Source of the DNA: Pseudomonas guangdongensis | Lineage (GTDB): Bacteria > Pseudomonadota > Gammaproteobacteria > Pseudomonadales > Pseudomonadaceae | Assembly (NCBI RefSeq): GCF_900105885.1 | Contig: NZ_LT629780.1 | Coordinates: forward strand, 496,001-560,000 | Reading direction: 5' to 3' | DNA length: 64,000 nt | Shown: piece after piece, positions 27,299 to 35,391 of the stretch | Position numbering within the stretch: position 1 is the first letter of the stretch | Layout of the letters: the number at the start of each line of letters is the position of its first letter | The notes under the pieces: model-generated | What the model saw: only the letters and a program-made list of their open reading frames with translations | Told to the model about the DNA's origin: nothing | Database searches by the model: none | Position numbers and translations under genes: made by a program

Positions 27299-29233
27299 AT
27301 GAGCAAGCACGATGCTTTCGCGGACGTCGGCAAGACCGCCGTGCTGCAGAACATCCAGGGCACCATGCACTTTCTGCTGCGCTATGCCCCGTTCAACCAG
27401 ATGGAACTCGGCCACCTGGCACAGATGGTCGAGCAATGCCGGCTGCGCTTCTACGCCGCCGGCGATCCGGTGGTCGGCCCCGGCGACGGCAAGATCGAGC
27501 ACGTCTACATCGTCAAGCAGGGCCTGGTGCTCGGCCAGCGTCCGGCGCTCAGCGGCGACGCCATGGAGACCACCCAGGAGATCGCCCCCGGCGAGTGCTT
27601 CCCGGTGGCGGCGATGGTCAGCGAACGGGCCACCCGCAGCCACTACATCGCCGCCGAAGACACCTTCTGCCTGCAACTGAGCCGCGCCGCCTTCACCCAC
27701 ACCTACAACCAGTCGGAAGCCTTCCGCGACTTCGCCCTGCGCGGGGTCAGCAGCCTGATGGGCCAGGTGCAGCAGCAGGCCCAGCTGCAGGCCGCGGAAA
27801 CCCTCGGCGCCCAGTATTCGCTGGAGACCCAGCTGAACATCCTCGTCGCCGCCAACCCGGTGACCTGCCGCAGCGGCGTCAGCCTGCGCGACGCGGTGCG
27901 GCTGATGCACGAGCACCACGTCGGCAGCCTGGTGATGATCGACGACAACGGCTATCCGATCGGCATCTTCACCCTGCGCGACCTGCGCCGGGTGATCGCC
28001 GACGGCAGCGGCGACCTGCAGCAGCCGCTCGACGAGCTGATGACCCGCGACCCCATCCACCTGCCGCCGACCGCCACCGCCTTCGATGCGGCGATGATCA
28101 TGACCCGGCGGCAGATCGCCCACATCTGCGTGGTGGAAAAGGGCCGGCTGATCGGCGTGCTCTCCGAGCGCGACCTGTTCTCCCTGCAGCGGGTCGACCT
28201 GGTGCAGCTGGCGCGCACCATCAGCGCCGCGCCCCGACTCGACACCCTGGTCGAACTGCGCGAGCAGATCGCCCACCAGATCGACAACATGCTCGCCCAC
28301 GGTGCCAACCCGGAGCAGCTGACCAACATCCTTACCCTGCTCAACGACCACACCGTGGCGCGGGTCATCGAGCTGATGATCGAGGAACACGGCGATCCCG
28401 GCGTGCCCTTCACCTGGCTGGTGTTCGGCAGCGAGGGGCGCCGCGAGCAGACCCTGCTCACCGACCAGGACAACGGCATGCTGTTCGAGGCCGCCAGCAT
28501 CGAGGAGGCCGAGCGGATCCGCCAGCGCCTGCTGCCGCTGGCGCGCCAGATCAACGAGGCCCTGGACCGCTGCGGCTTCGCCCTGTGCAACGGCAACATC
28601 ATGGCCAGCAACCCGGAGCTGTGCCTGTCGCGTCAGGAGTGGCTGCGCCGCTTCGGCGCGATGATCCAGAGCCCGACCCGCGACAACCTGATGCACTCGT
28701 CGATTTACTTCGACCTGCGCCCGGTCTGGGGGCCGGGCGAAGGCTGCCGCCAGCTCCAGGAAGCGCTGCTGCAGATGATCGAGGGCAACGAGCTGTTCCA
28801 GCACATGATGGCGGCCAACGCCCTGCGCCATCCGCCGCCCATCGGCCGCTTCCGCGACTTCATCGTCGCCAGCCGCGGCGCCGAGAAGAACACCCTGGAC
28901 CTCAAGGTGGAGGGCCTGATGCCCTTCGTCGAAGGGGTACGCATCCTCGCCCTGGCCCATGGCATCGACGAGTGCAACACCCTCGAACGCCTGCGCCTGC
29001 TCGGCGAGCGCGGCGTGCTCAAGGCCCAGGATGCCGCCGCCTACGCGGAGGCCTACCACTTCATCCAGCTGACACGCATGCAGCTGCACCAGCGCCAGGA
29101 GCGCGACGGCCTGCCCCTGAGCAACCGCCTCGATCCCGACACCCTCAACGAACTGGACCGGCGCATCCTGCGCGAATCCTTCCGCCAGGCCCAGCGCCTG
29201 CAGAACAGCCTGAGCGTGCGGTACCAGCTATGA
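27299..29233 (+). CDS. DUF294 signalling protein (cNMP-binding, CBS pair, nucleotidyltransferase-like)
   Basis: 644-residue cytoplasmic protein: a cyclic-nucleotide-binding-like domain (about 20-150), a CBS pair (about 180-300), a DUF294 nucleotidyltransferase-like domain with GSEGR (377-381) and TDQDN (388-392), and the DUF294 C-terminal helical domain to the end. Resembles GlnD-type and kanamycin-nucleotidyltransferase folds; no substrate is known. Start MSKHDAFADV at 27299 follows AGGAG. The stop overlaps the exonuclease start (ATGA). A divergent paralogue lies at 29998-31839, and both flank the symporter operon, suggesting joint control of transport. Confidence 0.88.
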   Translation: MSKHDAFADVGKTAVLQNIQGTMHFLLRYAPFNQMELGHLAQMVEQCRLRFYAAGDPVVGPGDGKIEHVYIVKQGLVLGQRPALSGDAMETTQEIAPGECFPVAAMVSERATRSHYIAAEDTFCLQLSRAAFTHTYNQSEAFRDFALRGVSSLMGQVQQQAQLQAAETLGAQYSLETQLNILVAANPVTCRSGVSLRDAVRLMHEHHVGSLVMIDDNGYPIGIFTLRDLRRVIADGSGDLQQPLDELMTRDPIHLPPTATAFDAAMIMTRRQIAHICVVEKGRLIGVLSERDLFSLQRVDLVQLARTISAAPRLDTLVELREQIAHQIDNMLAHGANPEQLTNILTLLNDHTVARVIELMIEEHGDPGVPFTWLVFGSEGRREQTLLTDQDNGMLFEAASIEEAERIRQRLLPLARQINEALDRCGFALCNGNIMASNPELCLSRQEWLRRFGAMIQSPTRDNLMHSSIYFDLRPVWGPGEGCRQLQEALLQMIEGNELFQHMMAANALRHPPPIGRFRDFIVASRGAEKNTLDLKVEGLMPFVEGVRILALAHGIDECNTLERLRLLGERGVLKAQDAAAYAEAYHFIQLTRMQLHQRQERDGLPLSNRLDPDTLNELDRRILRESFRQAQRLQNSLSVRYQL

Positions 29234-29949
29234 ATCCGATCTCAGCCCTGTTCGCCCGCCTGCAGCGCCGCCCGCTGCAGCTCGACGACCACCAGCGGCA
29301 GCGCCTGCAGGCCCTGCCGCCGCCGCCCCGCCTGGACGCCCCGCTGCAGGAGCAGCGCTTCGTGGTGCTCGATCTGGAAACCACCGGCCTGAACGTCAAC
29401 CGCGACATCGTCATCTCGATCGGCGCGGTGACCATCGAGGCCGGCGCCATCGACATGGCCCAGCAGTTCGAATGCACCCTGCGCCGCCAGGTCGAGGTCA
29501 ACGAGGCCGTGCTGATCCACGGCATCGCGCCCAGCGAGCTGGCCAATGGCGAGCCGCCGGCCGAGGCGCTGCTCAGCTTCATGGAGTTCGCCGCCGACAG
29601 CGTGATGCTGGCCTTCCATGCGCCCTTCGACCAGCGCATGCTGGCCCGCGCGCTGAAGAACGAGCTGGGCTATCGCCTGGAGCACCCCTTCCTCGACGTC
29701 GCCGATCTGGCGCCCATGCTGTTTCCCGAGGTGCTGACCCGGCGTGGCGGCCTGGATCACTGGATGAACTACTTCGGCATCGACATCGCCCAGCGCCATC
29801 ACGCCTCGGCGGATGCGCTGGCCACCGCGGAAATCGCCCTGATCCTGTTTAACCGTGCCCGGCGCATGGGCATCGAGCGGGTCGACAAGCTGGCCGAACA
29901 GGTGCGCTGCTGGCAGCGCGCGCGCCAGGCCTCGCTCAACTCGATCTGA
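29230..29949 (+). CDS. DEDD 3'-5' exonuclease, DnaQ-like
   Basis: 239-residue exonuclease. The ExoI motif VLDLETTGL has Asp48 and Glu50; ExoII is in AFHAPFDQRML and ExoIII in HHASADALATAEI. The fold is that of the DNA polymerase III epsilon/PolC exonuclease family. Its substrate is unknown. Its ATG overlaps the stop codon of the DUF294 gene (ATGA), so the two are translationally coupled, an unexpected pairing of a nuclease with a CBS/nucleotidyltransferase protein. It ends in a hairpin shared with the convergent gene. Confidence 0.88.
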   Translation: MNPISALFARLQRRPLQLDDHQRQRLQALPPPPRLDAPLQEQRFVVLDLETTGLNVNRDIVISIGAVTIEAGAIDMAQQFECTLRRQVEVNEAVLIHGIAPSELANGEPPAEALLSFMEFAADSVMLAFHAPFDQRMLARALKNELGYRLEHPFLDVADLAPMLFPEVLTRRGGLDHWMNYFGIDIAQRHHASADALATAEIALILFNRARRMGIERVDKLAEQVRCWQRARQASLNSI

Positions 29950-29955
29950 TCCCCC

Positions 29956-29981
29956 GCGGGCTGCGCCAGCGCGCAGCCCGC
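29956..29981. terminator. Shared hairpin between convergent genes
   Basis: GCGGGCTGCG (29956-29965) pairs with CGCAGCCCGC (29972-29981) around a 6-base loop, between the convergent exonuclease and DUF294 genes. No U-run on either side. Confidence 0.5.
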
Positions 29982-29997
29982 AGATGCGCGGCGCGGT

Positions 29998-31839
29998 TCA
30001 GACACTGATGTGGTAGCGCACGGCGAACAGCTTCTTGAAGTCCTTGACGATGTGCAGGGCGTCGCGCAGCAGGTCGCGCTCCAGCTTGTTGAGCTGCTGC
30101 AGGTCGATGCCGTTGGGCATCGCGTCGCGCCCCTCGCCGCCGGCCTCGATCCGCCGCATCTGCTGGTCCAGGCGCAGCTGGATGAAGATCGACAGGGCCT
30201 CGCCGAGGTTCTCGCCCATGCTGCGGGTCATCTTGCCCTGCTCGACCAGCGCCTCGATGCGCTTGAAGGTGTTGGTCTCCAGGATACGCTGCTCCAGCGC
30301 CATGGTGCGCACCCCGTGGACGATGGGGAAGATGCCACCCTTCTTGATGTCCAGCGGCTCCTTGTCCTTCAGGTTGCCGAACAGGGTCAGCGGCGTGTCG
30401 AAGTTCAGCGCCGCGCGGGCGAAGTGCGAGAAGAACAGGTCGTTGCTGTGCACGCGGCGCAGGAAGGCGTTTCTCGCCACCTTGAACAGGGCGATGTTGC
30501 CGGCGATCGGCTTGCTGTCCACGGCGATCGCCAGGTTCATCACCGACAGGCCGTCGCAGCTGTGGCTCCACTGGGCCAGCTTGCGCGCCCACTCGTCGAT
30601 CGAGTTCACCCACTCCGGGTTCGACACCATGATGTTGCCCGGGCAGGGCGGGAAGCCGAAGCTGATCAGGGTCTCGCTGAAGCGGCGCATGCAGTCCATC
30701 ATCCCCGGCCACTCCAGGCCGTTGCGCACCAGCAGGGCATTGTCCTGGTCGGTCTTCATGATCTGCTCGCCGCGCCCTTCCGAACCCATCACGATCAGGC
30801 AGACGTGCGGGCGCATGTCGTTGGGAATGATCAGGTCGAACAGCTTGGAGATGATCCGCCCGTTCATCGCCGCCAGCAGCTCCATGGTGAAGCGGATCTT
30901 CACCCCGGTGGAGGTCAGCGCGCGGATCAGGTCGGTGAGCCCCTGCGCCGCTTCGCGCAGCTCCTCGACGCTATTGGCCCGCTCGACGCGCAGGCCGATG
31001 ACGTGGGAGTGGCTGGAGAAGTGGCTGAGCACATCGGTCAGCTCGACGATACCGATCAGGGCGTGGTTGCCGTCCATGACCACCACCCGCTCGATCTGGT
31101 GCTGGGTCATCAGGATCAGCGCATTGAACAGGTAATCGTCGGGATCGGCGGTGATCAGCCGGTAGCTGGCGATCTCGCCGACATCGGTGTCCAGCGGCAT
31201 CCCCTGCAACACCACCGCGTCGAGCAGGTCGGTCCGGGTCACCAGGCCGTAGCGGTTGCGCCGCTTCGCCAGCAGGCAGTCCGCCTTCGTCTCGCGCATC
31301 AGCCGGGTCGCCTCGTGCAGGCTGGTGCCCTCCGCGACGATCAGCGGCTCACGGATCATGCCGTCGCTGATCTTGGCAAGCATGAACTCGGCCATGTCCT
31401 GGCTCTGCCCGTGCTGGGCGACGATCTCCCGCTTGGCGCTGAGGTTCTGCTGGAAATAGTCGGCGAATAGCGGATTGCTGGCGATCAGCTCCAGCAGGAT
31501 CCGGGTCGGCAGCAGATGGCAGGTGGTGTCCTCGGCGGCGACGAAGTTGTGGATCGCCACGCCATTGATTGCCGACCAGCCGCCGAAGTAGTCGTCATCC
31601 TCGTAGTGGACGAACACCTGCGGAGCCAGCGGCGCGCCCTGCGCATCGAACTCGCCCAGCTCGCCTTCCGCGACCCGCCCCCGGGACACGATGAAGACCC
31701 CCTGCGGAGGCTTGCCCGCCTCGATGATCACCTCGCCGCGCCGGAAGTCGACGCTCTGCAGGTGCTCGTTCAGCAGGGCCTGCTCGCGAGCGTCCAGCAG
31801 GCTGAAAGGCAGGTTGTCCATCTTGAACGCCTCGGACAT
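29998..31839 (-). CDS. DUF294 signalling protein, second copy
   Basis: 613-residue paralogue with the same order: cNMP-binding-like (about 10-140), CBS pair (about 155-280), nucleotidyltransferase-like domain with GSEGR (352-356) and TDQDN (363-367), and the C-terminal helical domain. It is clearly diverged from the copy at 27299-29233 but keeps the metal-binding aspartates. Start at 31839 follows GGAGAG. It lies at the end of the minus-strand group DUF4212 / symporter / small membrane protein, which supports a regulatory or modifying role linked to the transporter. Confidence 0.87.
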   Translation of the reverse strand: MSEAFKMDNLPFSLLDAREQALLNEHLQSVDFRRGEVIIEAGKPPQGVFIVSRGRVAEGELGEFDAQGAPLAPQVFVHYEDDDYFGGWSAINGVAIHNFVAAEDTTCHLLPTRILLELIASNPLFADYFQQNLSAKREIVAQHGQSQDMAEFMLAKISDGMIREPLIVAEGTSLHEATRLMRETKADCLLAKRRNRYGLVTRTDLLDAVVLQGMPLDTDVGEIASYRLITADPDDYLFNALILMTQHQIERVVVMDGNHALIGIVELTDVLSHFSSHSHVIGLRVERANSVEELREAAQGLTDLIRALTSTGVKIRFTMELLAAMNGRIISKLFDLIIPNDMRPHVCLIVMGSEGRGEQIMKTDQDNALLVRNGLEWPGMMDCMRRFSETLISFGFPPCPGNIMVSNPEWVNSIDEWARKLAQWSHSCDGLSVMNLAIAVDSKPIAGNIALFKVARNAFLRRVHSNDLFFSHFARAALNFDTPLTLFGNLKDKEPLDIKKGGIFPIVHGVRTMALEQRILETNTFKRIEALVEQGKMTRSMGENLGEALSIFIQLRLDQQMRRIEAGGEGRDAMPNGIDLQQLNKLERDLLRDALHIVKDFKKLFAVRYHISV

Positions 31840-31999
31840 GACACGCTCTCCATTTCAATTATTGTTCTGGCCGGGCGCACGAAGCGGCAGGCCTGCTGGC
31901 TCCCTCGCCACCCCGCAGACTAGCGGATGCGTCGGCATGATTGAAGGCGCGGCGGCCGGAGATGTCGGAGTCGGCGCCGGATACTCGGTACTTGCCGGC

Positions 32000-32542
32000 T
32001 CACTGGCCCGGCGCGGCGACCTGCAGACCGTTGCCGGTGCAGACGGCCTGATAGAGCGGAGCGTCCACATCCAGCTCGGTCAGGGTCTCGAACTTCGCCT
32101 GGCCGGCCTCATTGAGCAGGAACATCGCCTTCTCGGCGCAGAGCATCTGGTAGGTGCCGCTCTTGACCGTGGAGATCAGGTGCTGCTTCTCGAAGCGATA
32201 CAGCACGAAGCGGGCAACCCGCCCCTGGCTGGTCTCCTCGATCTGCGCATTGGCGCCATCGAGCACCGTATAGACCAGCGGCATGGGGAACTGCATGGTC
32301 CAGGGACGCCAGAGCATCTCGCCCTTCTCGCTCGCCACGACCACCGAGCCGGCCGGCAGGCGCGCCTGCTTGGAGTCGAACCAGGTGTATTCGTAGTGGA
32401 TGGTGTAGGCCAGCATGCCCAGGCCGGCAAAGGCCGGAATGGTCCATGCCGGCAACCACTTGCGGGTCAGGGAACGCAGCAGCAGCGCAATCCCCGCTCC
32501 CGCCGCAGCGGCACAGAGTGCGGCAACCAGATGCCAGATCAT
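32000..32542 (-). CDS. Conserved small membrane protein (180 residues), function unknown
   Basis: Begins MIWHLVAALCAAAAGAGIALLLR with two hydrophobic helices in the first 60 residues (second: PAFAGLGMLAYTIHYEY), then a soluble region with conserved-looking GSVVVASEKGEMLWRPW and Cys at two places. I do not recognise a family. The start at 32542 follows AGGAAG. It lies just after the symporter terminator and before the DUF294 copy, 160 bases upstream of it. Its position in the organic-acid transport locus is the only functional hint. Confidence 0.65.
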   Translation of the reverse strand: MIWHLVAALCAAAAGAGIALLLRSLTRKWLPAWTIPAFAGLGMLAYTIHYEYTWFDSKQARLPAGSVVVASEKGEMLWRPWTMQFPMPLVYTVLDGANAQIEETSQGRVARFVLYRFEKQHLISTVKSGTYQMLCAEKAMFLLNEAGQAKFETLTELDVDAPLYQAVCTGNGLQVAAPGQ

Positions 32543-32555
32543 AGGTAACTTCCTC

Positions 32556-32587
32556 AAAAAAATCGGGCTTCCGAATGGAAGCCCGAT
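32556..32587 (-). terminator. Terminator of the symporter operon
   Basis: 11-base arms (32562-32572 and 32577-32587) around loop GAAT, with seven A residues (32556-32562) giving a U-run for minus-strand transcripts. Strong Rho-independent terminator. Confidence 0.9.
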
Positions 32588-32641
32588 ATTCACATCAACC
32601 CTGGTTCAGAATTAACACCTGATTTCGGGCCATATTGTCGC

Positions 32642-34411
32642 TTAGTGGTCAAGCGCGGCGCCAGCACCCTTCGGAGTACGCACGCTCTCCACCAGATCCT
32701 GCACAGCCTTCGGCGGAGCCTCGCTGGCCAGGGATACGGTGTAGGCCACGGCGAAGTTGATGATCGCACCCACGGAGCCGAAGGCTTGCGGGGAGATACC
32801 GAACAGCCACTGATCCGGAGTGTTGGCGAAGGTCGCGGTGCCCGGAATGAAGAACCAGCCCAGATACAGGAAGATGTAGACGATAGTGGTCAGCAGACCG
32901 ACAACCATGCCTGCGATCGCGCCCTTATCGTTCACGCGCTTGGAGAAGATACCCATCATCAGGGCCGGGAACAGGGTCGCGGCAGCCAGACCGAAGGCCA
33001 GTGCCACTACCTGCGCCGCGAAGCCCGGAGGATTCAGGCCCAGCCAGGTGGCCAGCAGGATCGCAGCGGCCATGGACAGACGCGCGGCGAGCATTTCGCT
33101 CTTCTCGCTGATCTTCGGATTGATCAGGGTCTTGATCAGGTCATGGCTCACCGCCGAGGAGATGGCCAGCAGCAGACCGGCAGCGGTGGACAGCGCAGCG
33201 GCGATGGCGCCCGCGGCGATCAGACCGATGACCCAGGACGGCAGGTTGGCGATTTCCGGGTTGGCCAGCACGATGATGTCGTTGTTGACGGTCAGCTCGT
33301 TGCCGCTCCAGCCACGCTCCTGAGCGGTCGGGGCGAACTTGGCGTTGGCGTCGTTGTAGAACTGCACGCGGCCATCGCTGTTCTTGTCTTCCCACTTGAT
33401 CAGACCGGTTTCTTCCCAGGTCTTCACCCACTGCGGACGCTCTTCATAGGCCAGAGCCGGAGCCTCGGCACCCTGCGGGTACACGGTGGTCATCAGGTTC
33501 AGGCGCGCCATGGAGGCCACGGCCGGAGCGGTGAGGTACAGCAGGGCGATGAAGATCAGGGTCCAGCCGGCGGACCAGCGAGCATCGGCCACCTTCGGTA
33601 CGGTGAAGAAGCGGATGATCACGTGCGGCAGACCGGCGGTACCGATCATCAGCGACAGGGTGAACAGGATCATGTTCAGCTTGTTGTCGGCGTCAGCGGT
33701 GTAGGCCGCGAAGCCCAGATCGGTGACCACGGCATCCAGCTTGGCCAGCAGCGGCTCGCCGGACTCGACGTGGGTACCGAGCATGCCGAACATCGGGATC
33801 GGGTTGCCGGTCAGCTGGAAGGCGATGAACACCGCCGGGATGGTGTAGGCGATGATCAGTACCACGTACTGGGCCACCTGGGTGTAGGTGATGCCCTTCA
33901 TGCCGCCGAATACCGCGTAGGCGAACACCACGGCTGCGGCGATCCAGATACCGGCCGAGTTGCTCACTTCGAGGAAGCGGGAGAAGGCGATACCGGCACC
34001 GGCCATCTGGCCGATCACGTAGGTCACGGAGATCAGGATCAGGCAGACCACAGCGGCGAGACGCGCGCCACGGCTGTAGAAGCGGTCACCGATGAAGTCC
34101 GGTACGGTGAACTTGCCGAACTTGCGCAGGTAGGGTGCCAGCAGCATGGCGAGCAGCACGTAACCGCCGGTCCAGCCCATCAGGTAGACCGAAGTGGAGT
34201 AGCCGCCAGCCGCGATGATGCCGGCCATGGAGATGAAGGACGCCGCGGACATCCAATCGGCCGCGGTGGCCATGCCGTTGGTGACCGGGTGTACGCCGCC
34301 ACCGGCAACGTAGAACTCCTTGGTCGATCCGGCACGGGCCCAGACCGCGATACCGAAGTAGAGAGCGAAGGATGCCCCTACGAATAGCATGTTGATTACA
34401 AATTGGCTCAT
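32642..34411 (-). CDS. Sodium:solute symporter, VC_2705 subfamily (acetate/organic-acid type)
   Basis: 589-residue inner-membrane transporter of the SSS family with about 13 helices. MATAADWMSAASFISMAGIIAAGGYS near the start and VGLLTTIVYIFLYLGWFF near the end are family-like. A long extracytoplasmic loop (YEERPQWVKTWEETGL... to NPEIANLPSW) marks the VC_2705 subfamily, which pairs with a DUF4212 small protein, rather than plain E. coli ActP with DUF485. Likely substrate is acetate or a related short carboxylate; this is inferred. It follows the DUF4212 gene by 6 bases. Genes annotated actP in Pseudomonas often belong here. Confidence 0.9.
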   Translation of the reverse strand: MSQFVINMLFVGASFALYFGIAVWARAGSTKEFYVAGGGVHPVTNGMATAADWMSAASFISMAGIIAAGGYSTSVYLMGWTGGYVLLAMLLAPYLRKFGKFTVPDFIGDRFYSRGARLAAVVCLILISVTYVIGQMAGAGIAFSRFLEVSNSAGIWIAAAVVFAYAVFGGMKGITYTQVAQYVVLIIAYTIPAVFIAFQLTGNPIPMFGMLGTHVESGEPLLAKLDAVVTDLGFAAYTADADNKLNMILFTLSLMIGTAGLPHVIIRFFTVPKVADARWSAGWTLIFIALLYLTAPAVASMARLNLMTTVYPQGAEAPALAYEERPQWVKTWEETGLIKWEDKNSDGRVQFYNDANAKFAPTAQERGWSGNELTVNNDIIVLANPEIANLPSWVIGLIAAGAIAAALSTAAGLLLAISSAVSHDLIKTLINPKISEKSEMLAARLSMAAAILLATWLGLNPPGFAAQVVALAFGLAAATLFPALMMGIFSKRVNDKGAIAGMVVGLLTTIVYIFLYLGWFFIPGTATFANTPDQWLFGISPQAFGSVGAIINFAVAYTVSLASEAPPKAVQDLVESVRTPKGAGAALDH

Positions 34412-34417
34412 GCTGGC

Positions 34418-34678
34418 TTACTCCTCAACGCCGAATTCTTTGTCCAGCTTGTTCAGCCGCCACGCGTAGTGGAAGATGATCGCGATGAACGTGATGATCG
34501 AGCCCTGTTGAGCGAACCAGAAGCCCAGGTCCGCCCCGCCGACCGAAATATTCATCAGCATCGGGCGCAAGAGGATGCCAAAACCATATGAAACCAGAGC
34601 CCATACCACCAGGCTCCAGGTGATCAGGCTAACGTTAGCCTTCCAGTACGCAGCAGCATTCGCTTTATCGTCTGCCAT
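34418..34678 (-). CDS. DUF4212 small subunit of the symporter
   Basis: 86-residue membrane protein with two helices (VSLITWSLVVWALVSYGFGIL and GFWFAQQGSIITFIAIIFHYAW). The end RLNKLDKEFGV and the SVGGADLGFWFAQQGS loop identify DUF4212, the 'sodium:solute symporter small subunit'. It is required for or accompanies the VC_2705-type transporter. Start at 34678, SD GGAG close upstream preceded by an A-rich tract, a likely Hfq/Crc site. First gene of the operon. Confidence 0.9.
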   Translation of the reverse strand: MADDKANAAAYWKANVSLITWSLVVWALVSYGFGILLRPMLMNISVGGADLGFWFAQQGSIITFIAIIFHYAWRLNKLDKEFGVEE

Positions 34679-34690
34679 CGTTGTTCTCCA

Positions 34691-34706
34691 TTGTTTTATT
34701 TTTATT
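34691..34706 (-). promoter_or_regulatory. A-rich Hfq/Crc-type site at the symporter leader
   Basis: On the minus strand AATAAAAATAAAACAA directly precedes the SD of the DUF4212 gene. It is a run of ARN triplets of the kind Hfq-Crc occupies to block translation under carbon catabolite repression in Pseudomonas. Inferred. Confidence 0.5.
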
Positions 34707-34757
34707 GCAGGTGAAAAAATTCACAGGCTGAATCTAGCAAAGGGGTCACGTAAAAAG

Positions 34758-34771
34758 AAAGTCCCGACTTT
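34758..34771. promoter_or_regulatory. Inverted repeat upstream of the symporter operon
   Basis: AAAGTC (34758-34763) and GACTTT (34766-34771) pair across 2 bases; the neighbouring GACTTTAGTC (34766-34775) is itself a dyad. It lies 80-97 bases upstream of the start codon, where an activator would bind. A NarL/FixJ-type regulator such as CrbR is one possibility, by role only. Confidence 0.4.
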
Positions 34772-35391
34772 AGTCTGAAGGAAGGCCCGCCACACAGTTT
34801 CCGGCAGGCCGGCGCATAGCACTCCTTCAGCCCTGGCGCGGTCTGCAACGGCGTGTGTGGCGGCATGACCATCCCGATGGACGCCGCCCTTCGCTACGGC
34901 AAAGCGCGGCAAGCACAACCACAGCAGACAAGCTCCCGCTCCTGGGCCACCGGTCCGCGGCGGCAAACCGCCGCCACAGAGCCGACCCTCGCGCCCGACC
35001 AGCACCTCTGGCCCCTGCCTCCAGAGCTTGTCAGCGCCCGCCAGCAGCCAGCCTGCACGGCCTCAAGAGCAGCCAGTCTGGAGAGTTGGAAGTTACTGCG
35101 CCGGCCGTCATCCATAAAAAATTAATATAAAACCAAGTTAAATGCCCGAAAAAAGAAAATATGTAAGCCAGCATTCAACCCACCTAAAAAAAGCACTACC
35201 AGCCAAAAAAATAATTACATAAAACCGAGCATAGAATTAGAAAATAATCGCTCGACAGAATGCACACACAATAAAAGCCACACAAAACCAGTGCCTTATT
35301 GGTCAGCCCCTACCGGCCGCCGGCAAACGGCGGCCATGGCACGCCAGCCTGTTACACTGCGCGCCCCTTGTTGCCATGCAGATCCGCCGCC

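Larger units (their letters stand above)
34679..35391. other. 713-base gap with symporter promoter region and AT-rich patch
   Basis: No credible gene. Next to 34679 are the A-rich leader and an inverted repeat (34758-34771). The middle (34800-35095) is GC-rich with no signal I recognise. From about 35095 to 35300 base composition changes abruptly to AT-rich with many A-runs, then returns to GC-rich before dbpA. Confidence 0.7.

Noticed and set aside
27277..29949. An 890-codon open frame spanning the DUF294 gene and the exonuclease
   Set aside because: Only its last 239 codons are a real gene (the exonuclease, starting at 29230); the remainder is an out-of-frame reading of the DUF294 gene.
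32642..34678. E. coli-type actP with yjcH (DUF485)
   Set aside because: The small protein has DUF4212 features and the transporter has the long VC_2705-type loop, so a DUF485/ActP label would be imprecise.
34721..35130. Small genes in the gap between the symporter and dbpA
   Set aside because: The frames of about 70-95 codons lack ribosome sites, mix strands, and give low-complexity peptides.
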